A stretch of DNA of 64,000 bases, taken from positions 124,001 to 188,000 of IMG/VR virus record IMGVR_UViG_3300048625_000152; one strand, given 5' to 3'. The DNA comes from a virus. Of this stretch, positions 38,171 through 45,998 are shown piece after piece (position 1 is the first letter of the stretch; each line of letters opens with the position of its first letter). The notes beneath the pieces are model-generated. The model saw nothing but the letters and a program-made list of their open reading frames with translations, was not told the DNA's origin and ran no database searches. The translations under genes were made by a program, and so were the position numbers.

Positions 38171-38344
38171 ATGAACAAATCTGATGCTGTGAGAATCTTG
38201 TTTAATCGCACTGAACTTACACAGGTTTGCCGCTACACTAGCATGAATCTAGTGCATGTTGGGGAACTTTGGGTTGAGGCATGGTCTAGCCCTGCGGATT
38301 TAGGTACCATGCAATTAAACAATTGGGCTTACCGAGTCCTCTAA
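38171..38344 (+). CDS. Small protein (57 residues)
   Basis: ATG 38171 with AAGGG upstream: MNKSDAVRILFNRTELTQVC to the end NNWAYRVL. Monocistronic between two early promoters. Function unknown. Confidence 0.65.
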   Translation: MNKSDAVRILFNRTELTQVCRYTSMNLVHVGELWVEAWSSPADLGTMQLNNWAYRVL

Positions 38345-38351
38345 CCGAAAT

Positions 38352-38380
38352 TTGACCTTAAATGGTTTTGGTGCTATAAT
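38352..38380 (+). promoter_or_regulatory. Early-type promoter
   Basis: TTGACC, 17 bases ending TTTTGGTGC, TATAAT. Starts the unit 38412-41070. Confidence 0.85.
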
Positions 38381-38411
38381 ACTAGCATAGTAAGCAAAAC
38401 AGGAGTTTGAT

Positions 38412-38801
38412 ATGGCCCGCGAAACAGCAGCACAACGTAATGCACGATTTGACGCAGAACGTGAAGCACGCCGCCAAGCAGAAATGGCAGCTTATCCTTC
38501 GCGTTTGATGTCAACGCTGGCACGTGTGAACAATCAATATGACTGGACGCTCACTGTAGTAGACGAAGTGTTTTTGGTCTCAAACCCTAGTAGCCGTGCG
38601 TACCACAACAAAGAGTATCGCATGGCATACGCTTTTGATACTGTATCCCAAGAGAATCTAGAGGATCTCGAATACATGCTAAATGACTTGGAAGAAGCTC
38701 AAGCAGAAGCCAAGCGCCAATCATCAGTCAAAGCAGAAGCTCAACGCAAGGTGCGTGAGTTGTTGAATGATGAAGAACGTGCATTGTTGGGGCTCCAATA
38801 A
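38412..38801 (+). CDS. Conserved phage protein, helical
   Basis: 129 residues: charged helix, then a short strand-rich core (DWTLTVVDEVFLVSNP), then a long charged helix with NDEERALLGLQ. AGGAG upstream. Unknown function. Confidence 0.68.
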   Translation: MARETAAQRNARFDAEREARRQAEMAAYPSRLMSTLARVNNQYDWTLTVVDEVFLVSNPSSRAYHNKEYRMAYAFDTVSQENLEDLEYMLNDLEEAQAEAKRQSSVKAEAQRKVRELLNDEERALLGLQ

Positions 38802-38802
38802 C

Positions 38803-39441
38803 ATGGCAATCAACGTACTTGATACTCTTGTGCTAGCGGTAGCAGCATATCGCGTCAATGGCAACAGTGTGGTCAATTCTACTACACTTGAGCGTCCAGT
38901 TACCAATGCCGCTATGGTTAAAAGCCATATGCTGCATTGTACTAGCATTGAAGTGCTAGACGAAGATCGCACTCGCGCACAAGAGATTAAAGATGCTATT
39001 GTGCAGCAGGTTTTGTTGGCTCGACTAACGGGTAAAGAATTAGGCAATTTTGTTGAGCGTGTGGGATTGATTGTAGAGAAAGAATCTACAGGACGTAGCG
39101 ATTTTGGAATCATTATTTGGATTCCTAAAATCTATGCAGATCTTCAGGCCGAACAGAATCAAACACATGAGCTGACTATCAATGGCTATAGCAGCAGGTA
39201 CATTGGTCGCATTGGTGACAAAGTTGAGCTGGAGTTTACTACAGTAATCAAGCGTTGGAACAAGACTTATCTCTGCTATCGCTACACAGGGCACGATGGC
39301 AACGGCAACCTAGTGGGGTTTTTCTGTAAGCACGAATATCCCTTAACAGTTAAATTGCGGGCCAAAGTTAAAGCACAAGAAGAAAGCAAGTTTAGTGGTG
39401 GTAAGATCACGTATCTAAACTACACAAAGGAAATAAAATGA
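38803..39441 (+). CDS. Phage protein, unknown
   Basis: 212 residues from ATG 38803, one base after the previous stop. The second half has KVELEFTTVIKRWNKTYLCY, likely a beta domain. Overlaps the next gene. Confidence 0.65.
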   Translation: MAINVLDTLVLAVAAYRVNGNSVVNSTTLERPVTNAAMVKSHMLHCTSIEVLDEDRTRAQEIKDAIVQQVLLARLTGKELGNFVERVGLIVEKESTGRSDFGIIIWIPKIYADLQAEQNQTHELTINGYSSRYIGRIGDKVELEFTTVIKRWNKTYLCYRYTGHDGNGNLVGFFCKHEYPLTVKLRAKVKAQEESKFSGGKITYLNYTKEIK

Positions 39442-39656
39442 TGGCCGTGTTTGGTTGGATTTGTTTGGTAATGTTTATGCTGTCAGCAACCGCATCGTGG
39501 TTTATTATGTGGATTTGCTACAGTGGCAAGTGGACACTAGGTGGCGCAGAAAACTCGTGGGCTTCGCGTATTTCGATTAACGTTGCTGGTATTGCAGTTG
39601 CAGCACTGTGGTACTTGGTCTTTAATGAAGCTCCTTTTACATTGGCGTTAAAATGA
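39438..39656 (+). CDS. Membrane protein
   Basis: 72 residues with two hydrophobic helices (about 4-26 and 46-66). Overlaps both neighbours by ATGA. Confidence 0.68.
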   Translation: MMAVFGWICLVMFMLSATASWFIMWICYSGKWTLGGAENSWASRISINVAGIAVAALWYLVFNEAPFTLALK

Positions 39657-40060
39657 TTCCCGAAGAACACAAAACATCACTTATCACCAATGGTTTGCAT
39701 TTTATGCGGGCCATTACAGAAGCATACGGCGCCGACAAAGGGCTGGAACTGTGGGAACAAATTACAAATGTGCTTGATCCCGATGTTAAGGGTCAAATCT
39801 TCTTTGCAATGATCACCGGTCAGTATAATGATCGTATCCTGTTAAAAGGCCTTACCTCAATGGCGGGCAACAATGCAGTGGCCTGCATCAAAGAGATTCG
39901 CACATGGTCGGGCCTGGGTCTTAAAGACAGTAAAGACATTTATGACCGATTGCGTGATCGCACATACTTGTCTAACCCAAGTACTGAGTATTTGAAAGTT
40001 AACCCCGAGCAGTATAGCCAAGCGGTGGCCGGGTTGCGTAACGTAGGATTCACGGTATGA
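39653..40060 (+). CDS. Protein with ribosomal L7/L12 C-terminal-like domain
   Basis: 135 residues. The C-terminal half (VACIKEIRTWSGLGLKDSKD and YSQAVAGLRNVGFTV) matches the L7/L12 CTD pattern (IKxVRxxTGLGLKEAKDLV...L...GA). In the ribosome this domain recruits translation GTPases. The phage protein lacks the L7/L12 N-terminal dimerisation part. Confidence 0.62.
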   Translation: MIPEEHKTSLITNGLHFMRAITEAYGADKGLELWEQITNVLDPDVKGQIFFAMITGQYNDRILLKGLTSMAGNNAVACIKEIRTWSGLGLKDSKDIYDRLRDRTYLSNPSTEYLKVNPEQYSQAVAGLRNVGFTV

Positions 40061-40416
40061 CGCACAATAGAGAAAAAGAATGGGGCACAGCAGACGGGCG
40101 TAGAATCAAAGTCAAAGATATGACTGATGGTCACATGGTCAACGTGGTTAATTGGATTCTAGACAATCCCAGATCATATCCGGCTTCTGCATTAACTTTG
40201 TTTGTTAGCGAAGCTATGTACCGCCAGACAGTGTTGTTTGCAGAAGGCAAGGCGTATCCACAATTGGTTGGTAATCGCTGGAAATTGATTGATCCGCAAA
40301 CTGGCGTTGGCAAGATCGAAAAGCCGCCCAAGGACTATCTTGAGGCTGTTAAAGACAATGCAGGATATCAGCGTATGGCTAAGAAAACTAGAGCAAAACG
40401 TGTAAAGGAACAGTAA
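40057..40416 (+). CDS. Conserved phage protein, basic C-terminus
   Basis: 119 residues; DMTDGHMVNVVNWILDN in the first half, strongly basic end (KKTRAKRVKEQ). Overlaps the neighbours. Unknown. Confidence 0.65.
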   Translation: MTHNREKEWGTADGRRIKVKDMTDGHMVNVVNWILDNPRSYPASALTLFVSEAMYRQTVLFAEGKAYPQLVGNRWKLIDPQTGVGKIEKPPKDYLEAVKDNAGYQRMAKKTRAKRVKEQ

Positions 40417-40580
40417 TGACAAAAGATAACATGTGGTGTATTGTGTTGGGATTTTTAATCTTCAGCATCTTAAACACCATGCCGTTTGCTGATGCTGAAA
40501 AGTATCGCAGAGCAAAACAAGAGTGTGAGAAATCTCTTCCGCGTGATCAGCAATGTAAAATCATTGGAGTACCAGAATGA
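40416..40580 (+). CDS. Small exported or membrane-anchored protein
   Basis: 54 residues: hydrophobic N-terminus (about 7-24), then a soluble part with two Cys (ECEKSLPRDQQCKII). Ends with GGAG before the overlapping next start. Confidence 0.65.
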   Translation: MTKDNMWCIVLGFLIFSILNTMPFADAEKYRRAKQECEKSLPRDQQCKIIGVPE

Positions 40581-40894
40581 ACTACGAGCACATTCTTTGG
40601 TGCAACGAAGATAACCACGACAAAGTGTGGGGTATGATTCGAATTGCAGATGTGGATATAGTCTACAGTGGTAGCAGAATCAATACTTACAAGTATGTGA
40701 CATTCTGGGGCCGACGTGGTAAGAAACTCCAGACAAAGACTGCTGATGCTTTCTATATGGACGCAGAACATCAGCGTGATAAAAAGCTCAAGAAAGGCTA
40801 CAAGATCGTTTCTAAATTAGAACTAGATGAAGTGTATCCAGAATTTGAACAAGACCTAGAACAAACTGCCGTCTGGGCAATGTTGAAAGCATAA
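40577..40894 (+). CDS. WGR-like domain protein
   Basis: 105 residues. YKYVTFWGRRGKKLQTKT, then DKKLKKGYKIV fits the WGR domain seen in nucleic-acid-binding proteins. Unknown role in phage. Confidence 0.62.
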   Translation: MNYEHILWCNEDNHDKVWGMIRIADVDIVYSGSRINTYKYVTFWGRRGKKLQTKTADAFYMDAEHQRDKKLKKGYKIVSKLELDEVYPEFEQDLEQTAVWAMLKA

Positions 40895-40896
40895 AA

Positions 40897-41070
40897 ATGT
40901 TAGCTATACAAATCATCGTTACTTTTGGCGTCATCTTTGTTGCTGGTATGCACTATGCAATGTGGGACAATTTTCATGAGCGCAAAAGTGTATACTTTTG
41001 TTTAGGTTTAACAGTGATTGGGTTTTGGAACCTAATTGGTCTTGTCAGTTATGTTGCAAAGCACAGTTGA
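40897..41070 (+). CDS. Small membrane protein
   Basis: 57 residues with two hydrophobic helices separated by NFHERKS. Its stop lies inside the next -35 box. Confidence 0.62.
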   Translation: MLAIQIIVTFGVIFVAGMHYAMWDNFHERKSVYFCLGLTVIGFWNLIGLVSYVAKHS

Positions 41071-41095
41071 CCCATAATGATTTTGGTGCTATAAT
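41067..41095 (+). promoter_or_regulatory. Early-type promoter
   Basis: TTGACC, CATAATGATTTTGGTGC (identical spacer to 7759-7775), TATAAT, then ATACACATAG. Drives 41125 onward. Confidence 0.88.
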
Positions 41096-41124
41096 ATACA
41101 CATAGCAGCAAAGTGAGGTAGCAC

Positions 41125-41862
41125 ATGAGTCAAGTTCTTGTTTGGAAAAGTGATGCAGATGGCAAGTTGTTTGAAGACAAAGCCAAGTACACTACTCACC
41201 TTCGCAAACTTGGCGCTGCACGAGCACAAGTGCGCCGCTTAGAAAAACGTGCAGCAGACCGCGAAGTGTTCCTAGACACAATGGGACAGGTTGCATCATT
41301 TGATGAGCTGCAACAGTTTATCATTGATCATTGGAGCTTCTTCCGTGACAACATGATCCAGCGCAATAGCTGGCGCAAACGCAGCAATTTTCCCAAGAAA
41401 GACGATCAGCTGATTGGGTTGAAACTGTCTGGGTTGCACTTTGTTAACGAACTTAGCAACAGTCACTCTTGCCCGCGTGGAGGTGTTACTAACTTTGATC
41501 GCCGAAGTGAACATAACAAAGGCAAGCCTACGGGCTATGCGGGCTGGCGCGGCCGAATCACTTACAGCGTAACAAGTTCGACCGGCTTTGGCAGTGACTA
41601 CTTCGAAGACTCTCCTATCTGTACTGGATCAGGTGGCGGAGGCGGAAAAAGTCTCAGCTACGACTTGAGCTTGTGGGCTGCTGACTTTCCTGTGATGTGG
41701 GAAGAACAGTCTAAACAACTCTGGATTCAGAAAGAAAATCAAGACCGTGCATTTGCTTGGCGCCAACTTGGTGGAGCACCTGCTGGCTTGGTTGAAGTCA
41801 CTGATGTGCCAACGGACTGGGTTGTACCTGATGCGCTACAAGGAACATCACACTGTGAATGA
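41125..41862 (+). CDS. Phage protein, unknown
   Basis: 245 residues: charged N-terminal helix (ARAQVRRLEKRAADREVF), then a domain with SFFRDNMIQRNSWRKRS and a Gly-rich loop (TGSGGGGGKSLS) that is not a true P-loop. Conserved-looking, no function. Confidence 0.65.
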   Translation: MSQVLVWKSDADGKLFEDKAKYTTHLRKLGAARAQVRRLEKRAADREVFLDTMGQVASFDELQQFIIDHWSFFRDNMIQRNSWRKRSNFPKKDDQLIGLKLSGLHFVNELSNSHSCPRGGVTNFDRRSEHNKGKPTGYAGWRGRITYSVTSSTGFGSDYFEDSPICTGSGGGGGKSLSYDLSLWAADFPVMWEEQSKQLWIQKENQDRAFAWRQLGGAPAGLVEVTDVPTDWVVPDALQGTSHCE

Positions 41863-42058
41863 AGCAGAAAACACCATGCGGGCTCTAAAGGACGAGCCTT
41901 TGCTGGCAACAAGTTTTTGGTGTCGCATTGGGTGGCATAATTGGACCAAGTACCACGATCCAAAAGCCCGCAAAGAAGGTGTATGGACAGTTGACTACCA
42001 AGCCAGGCATTGCGGCAACTGCAACTTGCTAGATATAAAAGAATTGAGGAAGTACTGA
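41855..42058 (+). CDS. Small zinc-binding-like protein
   Basis: 67 residues from GTG 41855, overlapping the previous stop. FWCRIGWHNWTKY and ARHCGNCN supply Cys and His pairs. Function unknown. Confidence 0.65.
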   Translation: MNEAENTMRALKDEPLLATSFWCRIGWHNWTKYHDPKARKEGVWTVDYQARHCGNCNLLDIKELRKY

Positions 42059-42285
42059 TGAACGAACGAATCAAACAACTTGAACTTGAGGCTATTGCCT
42101 ATGCTGATAGCCGAGTGCCGGTCAACGACCGATACAATGATATCTATCACAGCATCGTCCGTGGAAAGTTCGCCAAATTGATTGTTTGGGAATGTGGTCA
42201 ATATCTTAACTCTCCCGAGTTTATTGGACGCAGTGACTTGGACTGGGCAATGGTGCTGAATGAACATTTCGGAGTTGAAGAATGA
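42058..42285 (+). CDS. FGVEE-family small protein
   Basis: 75 residues from ATG 42058 (last base of previous stop). MNERIKQLELEA, FAKLIVWECGQYL, LNEHFGVEE. Ends GGAGTTGAAGAATGA, starting the next gene. Confidence 0.8.
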   Translation: MNERIKQLELEAIAYADSRVPVNDRYNDIYHSIVRGKFAKLIVWECGQYLNSPEFIGRSDLDWAMVLNEHFGVEE

Positions 42286-42443
42286 AAACCTATCAAGTAT
42301 ATTATCTAGTCAGTTCAGAGGGTATCGAAGCAGGTCCGTTCCCTACAGTAGATGCGGCTGTGCATGGTAAAAGCAAGTTCATTGCGCCCTTTCAAAGTTT
42401 GCTCTCTATAGTCAAGAGCACTATTGAAGCAGAGCTATTATGA
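42282..42443 (+). CDS. Small protein (53 residues)
   Basis: ATG 42282 is formed by the FGVEE cassette. MKTYQVYYLVSSEGIEAGPF; mixed alpha/beta. Its stop overlaps the next start. Unknown. Confidence 0.65.
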   Translation: MKTYQVYYLVSSEGIEAGPFPTVDAAVHGKSKFIAPFQSLLSIVKSTIEAELL

Positions 42444-42682
42444 ATCCCATTACTGACGTTATTGACCAAGAAATTAAAGCAGATGACTTTGTGGTCTTCT
42501 ACAGCAATATCTACAAGGTCAAAGCTGTGGGTACTACTAAGTACGAAAACGGTAGCGGCCAGGTGCGTATGAAGATTGTGGATAATCCCAATGCGAAATC
42601 TGTTAGCAAACACAGCAAGGATATTGCTAAACTGGATCAACAGCAAGTGTTGGTTTGGATGTTAAAGAAGGGCTACCAGTGA
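42440..42682 (+). CDS. Small beta-rich protein
   Basis: 80 residues; DQEIKADDFVVFYSNIYKVK suggests a small barrel. Overlaps a GTG start as GTGA. Unknown. Confidence 0.65.
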   Translation: MNPITDVIDQEIKADDFVVFYSNIYKVKAVGTTKYENGSGQVRMKIVDNPNAKSVSKHSKDIAKLDQQQVLVWMLKKGYQ

Positions 42683-42933
42683 AACTCTGTTACAAAGGGT
42701 GGAAAGCAGAAGATGGTAATACCAAAGGGCGGTGTTGCTGCAACTGCGACTATCAATTTGAAGTTACACGACATCCTTGGAATACTATGAGTGGCGGCCG
42801 CATGAAAGGTCCTATTACACAAACCGCAGGGTGGGGTTGCTATGCGATGGGCGCCGACATAGGTGAGAAGAAGATCACCTTCATGGAAGACGAGCATAGC
42901 GTGTGCGAAATGCACAAGTGGAAAACAATTTAA
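42679..42933 (+). CDS. Cysteine-rich small protein
   Basis: 84 residues from GTG 42679. RCCCNCDYQF, GWGCYAMG and SVCEMHKW give likely metal ligands. Unknown. Confidence 0.65.
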   Translation: MKLCYKGWKAEDGNTKGRCCCNCDYQFEVTRHPWNTMSGGRMKGPITQTAGWGCYAMGADIGEKKITFMEDEHSVCEMHKWKTI

Positions 42934-42942
42934 GGAAAACAA

Positions 42943-43437
42943 ATGAACATTTATTTAGACATGGACGATGTGGTTTGCGATTGGAAAGTCCACGCACAAA
43001 ACATTCTTGGTATGACATGGGACGACACTATTGGTGAACGTATTCCGCAAAAGGATTGGGATCGTCTTAAAGAGGACGAACGCTTTTACTTGAACTTGCC
43101 ATTGAAGCCAGGCGCACATGACTTAGTCGCTTACTGCCAAGCACTTACGCAGGAAACAGGCGGAACACTGCGATTCTTGTCAGCTCTGCCACATGACTAC
43201 AGTGTGCCCTTTGCTGCACAAGATAAAGTATGGTGGGCAGACAAGCACTTTCCCGGCATCCCTGTGTTCCTGGGCCCTTTTAGCCATGACAAGTATCGTT
43301 ATGTCAAGCACCCAACTGACATCTTAATTGATGACCGACACAGTAATTGCAGTGAGTGGATTGCAGCAGGCGGTATCGCTCATGTTTACACGACTTGGGA
43401 AAAGTGCGAAGCGTGGTTTAAGGAGTTGCAAGCATGA
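42943..43437 (+). CDS. 5'(3')-deoxyribonucleotidase-like HAD phosphatase
   Basis: 164 residues. YLDMDDVVCDW is HAD motif I (D-x-D), FLSALP motif II region, DKYRYVK supplies the Lys and ILIDDRHSN motif IV (DD). Size and cap fit NT5C-type enzymes that dephosphorylate dNMPs in nucleotide metabolism. Confidence 0.85.
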   Translation: MNIYLDMDDVVCDWKVHAQNILGMTWDDTIGERIPQKDWDRLKEDERFYLNLPLKPGAHDLVAYCQALTQETGGTLRFLSALPHDYSVPFAAQDKVWWADKHFPGIPVFLGPFSHDKYRYVKHPTDILIDDRHSNCSEWIAAGGIAHVYTTWEKCEAWFKELQA

Positions 43438-43595
43438 AAGATATTGAGATTGAGCAATACTGTGATGGATGGACAGTAAACGTAGATGGCAAACGGTTCA
43501 GCTGGGACCACAATGATGAAGACATGGGAACTGAAGGTATCAAAAAATTGTTGGAATACCTCGGACATACTGTCACAGTTGAGGAATGTTACTAA
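43434..43595 (+). CDS. Small acidic protein (53 residues)
   Basis: ATGA overlap with the phosphatase. MKDIEIEQYCDGWTVNVDGK, ends VTVEECY with GAGG shortly before the next ATG. Unknown. Confidence 0.65.
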   Translation: MKDIEIEQYCDGWTVNVDGKRFSWDHNDEDMGTEGIKKLLEYLGHTVTVEECY

Positions 43596-43816
43596 TGAAC
43601 GAACGAATTCGAGAACTTGCTGAACAGGCTTATTGTATGGCATTTGACGAGGCGGACGATAAAAATTTTCTTGACCATCATATGGAAATGTTCGCCGAGT
43701 TGATTGTTAGGGAATGTGTTGACATTGTTGGGGACTATTATGGACAAGGTAAAAAGTCTGGTCCTGGTTATACTATGATTTGCGAGATTAAACAACATTT
43801 CGGAGTTGAAGAATGA
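43595..43816 (+). CDS. FGVEE-family small protein
   Basis: 73 residues; MNERIRELAEQAY, MFAELIVRECVDIV, IKQHFGVEE. Same GGAGTTGAAGAATGA junction. Confidence 0.8.
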   Translation: MNERIRELAEQAYCMAFDEADDKNFLDHHMEMFAELIVRECVDIVGDYYGQGKKSGPGYTMICEIKQHFGVEE

Positions 43817-44085
43817 ACTACATTAATGGAATAGAGGTTCCTTCACCATTAAAGACCCCTCCAGAAAAAGGAACCGAATACTGGACTCTCGGTGGAGGTT
43901 GCTGGACTTGGCACGGAACAACTCACGACTTCACAAGTTTAGGAAAGGGCATATGGTTGACTGAACGAGAAACTTGGAAAGTAAATCGTGCAATCAGAGT
44001 AGCACTGGGTCTTGAAGGATTTACACTTAGTTCGATTGTAGAAAATAGAGCAGAAAATAAAAAACCTTTCGGAGTTGAAGAATGA
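43813..44085 (+). CDS. Unrelated protein carrying the FGVEE tail
   Basis: 90 residues. MNYINGIEVPSPLKTPPEKG and GGCWTWHGTTHDF are nothing like the MNERI type, yet it ends KKPFGVEE with the standard junction. Supports the tail being a movable module. Confidence 0.72.
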   Translation: MNYINGIEVPSPLKTPPEKGTEYWTLGGGCWTWHGTTHDFTSLGKGIWLTERETWKVNRAIRVALGLEGFTLSSIVENRAENKKPFGVEE

Positions 44086-44363
44086 ACGAACGAATTCTAG
44101 AACTTGCACGAGTAGCAGAACAACTTGCTGATGATGAACTTGCCCACTTGGAACGGGTGCATAATCGTCTTTATTCTTTTACCGAGGGTAGAGAAATTTA
44201 TAACAAAAAGTTTGCAGAGTTGATTGTTAGGGAATGTCTTGCTAAAGCAGAAGAAGAGGCTGAACTCTATCGTGGATTTTCTCACCTAGGAGGGGCTGAG
44301 TATGCCAAGGTAATGTATAACTATCAATTATTATTGAAAGAACATTTCGGAGTTGAAGAATGA
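44082..44363 (+). CDS. FGVEE-family small protein
   Basis: 93 residues; MNERILELARVAEQ, KKFAELIVRECLAKAEEE, LKEHFGVEE. Same junction. Confidence 0.8.
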   Translation: MNERILELARVAEQLADDELAHLERVHNRLYSFTEGREIYNKKFAELIVRECLAKAEEEAELYRGFSHLGGAEYAKVMYNYQLLLKEHFGVEE

Positions 44364-44653
44364 TTAGTTTCAGTTTTAATTTACGCAACCCATTCAGTGA
44401 CCGTTGGGACAATATCTACAACCGCAGTGCTGTCATTGATCGTCTGCATAAAGCTGTGGAGTTTGAAGTCTATCGTGATTCAACCATTGTGAGCTTTGCA
44501 TTCCGTTGGAACATTAGACAAGATCACGCTGGCATGAGCTTGGATCTTGGCTTGTTAGGCTATACTGTATCAGCACAGTATTACGATACTCGTCATTGGA
44601 ATGATGAGGCTGGTCGTTTCTCTATCTACGACAGTGCAGGTAACGCATCATGA
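44360..44653 (+). CDS. Phage protein, unknown
   Basis: 97 residues; starts ISFSFNLRNPFSDRW, contains FAFRWNIRQDHAGMSLDL. Strand-rich. Started by the FGVEE cassette. Confidence 0.68.
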   Translation: MISFSFNLRNPFSDRWDNIYNRSAVIDRLHKAVEFEVYRDSTIVSFAFRWNIRQDHAGMSLDLGLLGYTVSAQYYDTRHWNDEAGRFSIYDSAGNAS

Positions 44654-44856
44654 GTGAAATCATCGGTTACGATCGAGTGGGCAAAGACCAGTACCAACCT
44701 ATCCAACAACCCAAAAAGGGCTACATCTACACCGCTGCGATGATCGCGTGTTGCCAATGCAATCAAGTGATCAGTGGTATGGGCGGCCCTCGTCCTAAGG
44801 CTCTTTGTGTCAAGTGTGCAACCGAAGCTGGAATTCCCAATGAAGTACATAACTAA
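44650..44856 (+). CDS. Zinc-ribbon small protein
   Basis: 68 residues with CCQCNQVI and LCVKCATEAG (C-x2-C twice). Likely a treble-clef or ribbon finger. Overlaps a tiny downstream gene. Confidence 0.68.
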   Translation: MSEIIGYDRVGKDQYQPIQQPKKGYIYTAAMIACCQCNQVISGMGGPRPKALCVKCATEAGIPNEVHN

Positions 44857-44953
44857 CAAATACGATAATATTCGTTTACCTTTTAAGGAAGATATGTTAC
44901 AATGGTTACAAGAAACTTACCCCTTTTCTAATTATCACGTTGTGGATCAATGA
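44840..44953 (+). CDS. Tiny protein (37 residues)
   Basis: ATG 44840 inside the end of the previous gene; FKEDMLQWLQETYPFSNYHV recalls the N-terminal half of LRW members. Stop overlaps the next start. Weak support. Confidence 0.5.
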   Translation: MKYITNKYDNIRLPFKEDMLQWLQETYPFSNYHVVDQ

Positions 44954-45060
44954 TGGTACCAGTAAGTTACATGGTGGGTTGGATATTGTGGACTGCAATA
45001 TGTTTTTGGTTAGTTGGGTATTTCACTGGCAAAGCAGATGCCAAAAGGAAACGCAGATGA
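44950..45060 (+). CDS. Tiny membrane protein (36 residues)
   Basis: ATG 44950 overlaps the previous stop. One hydrophobic helix (about 5-26) and a basic end KADAKRKRR. AAAGGAAACGCAG provides the next site. Confidence 0.58.
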   Translation: MMVPVSYMVGWILWTAICFWLVGYFTGKADAKRKRR

Positions 45061-45362
45061 GTGAACAAACATTTTTTAAAATACGCCACCGAGTAACCAA
45101 GCGTTATAGCAAAGGCGGCACTTATGCCAACGCAGATGGCAACAACAGCTATTGGGTCGAAAAAGGTGGCAAGACTTGGGACACCCTGGGTAAACTCCGT
45201 GCCCACATTACAAGCCATATTAACAAATATTATGGAGCCACTGACATGAGCGAGTGGGAGGTAATTGAATACCGTTGCATCCCGACTGATCACAAAATGG
45301 TCCACGAGATTGTCAAACCCGAAAAACTAATTGAAATGTTGAAAGCATCACATGGCAGCTAA
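45057..45362 (+). CDS. Conserved phage protein
   Basis: 101 residues from ATG 45057. FFKIRHRVTKRYSKGGTYAN, GKTWDTLGKLRAHITSH and IVKPEKLIEMLK form a pattern I associate with conserved phage hypotheticals. Unknown. Confidence 0.7.
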   Translation: MSEQTFFKIRHRVTKRYSKGGTYANADGNNSYWVEKGGKTWDTLGKLRAHITSHINKYYGATDMSEWEVIEYRCIPTDHKMVHEIVKPEKLIEMLKASHGS

Positions 45363-45609
45363 AGAAATTCCGGTACACAAAGATAAACTAGGTCGGGATA
45401 TTGCACTAGGTGATTGCGTTGCAGTGGCGCACCATAATGGCATGGAGATCGCCAAGGTAGTTAAGATTAACCCTAAGATGGTTAAGGTTGAAATCCTCAA
45501 CGTCGAAAAACGTTCATGGTACAGCGGTGAGCATAACAAGTACGGCGAGCAAATGTGTGTTATTGACAGCCAAGACGTTACTATGTACATTCTTAGAGGT
45601 GGCGCATAA
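45352..45609 (+). CDS. Small beta-barrel-like protein
   Basis: 85 residues; DIALGDCVAVAHHNGMEIAK and KMVKVEILN suggest an SH3-like fold. Overlaps both neighbours. Confidence 0.65.
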   Translation: MAAKEIPVHKDKLGRDIALGDCVAVAHHNGMEIAKVVKINPKMVKVEILNVEKRSWYSGEHNKYGEQMCVIDSQDVTMYILRGGA

Positions 45610-45845
45610 TGGCTAATTACGCAGAATATTTTGCAGCACGTGATGCTGATAAGCCCAAGCCTAAGTACAACTATGGCGACAGAGTTTTTGGCCACTGGAA
45701 TAAAATTCCCTTCATTGCAATGGTGGTTCGCGAAGAAAATAAGCAAGTCCTAGTACATACAGATTTGCCAATTAGATTTGAAGAAGCTAATCACAGTATC
45801 TTACGTTTATCCCGCACTCATGTTGCACTACTAAAGGAAATGTAA
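45609..45845 (+). CDS. Small protein, unknown
   Basis: 78 residues; KYNYGDRVFGHWNKIPFIAM also suggests a small barrel. One-base overlap with the previous stop. Confidence 0.65.
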   Translation: MANYAEYFAARDADKPKPKYNYGDRVFGHWNKIPFIAMVVREENKQVLVHTDLPIRFEEANHSILRLSRTHVALLKEM

Positions 45846-45998
45846 ATGAACTTTAGAGCATGGTGTCAGGAAAAATGGTACGAACATCAAACAGAGCTAG
45901 AAAGCTATGGCCAGGTGTTGCCATATACTGCACAGGAATATTTTGCCAAGTACAAGTATTGGTTTAAACGTGAATATAGGCATCAACAAAATGACTAA
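45846..45998 (+). CDS. Tiny protein (50 residues)
   Basis: ATG 45846 follows the previous stop directly. Aromatic and charged (WCQEKWYEHQTELESYG). Overlaps the next gene by eight bases. Confidence 0.58.
   Translation: MNFRAWCQEKWYEHQTELESYGQVLPYTAQEYFAKYKYWFKREYRHQQND

Noticed and set aside
38029-38211. 60-codon minus-strand frame in the gene-free stretch
   Set aside because: It overlaps a strong plus-strand promoter and gene start, with no start signals of its own.
41630-41655. TGSGGGGGKS in the protein at 41125 taken as a P-loop
   Set aside because: The Gly run is a flexible loop; there is no preceding strand or following helix, and no Walker B.
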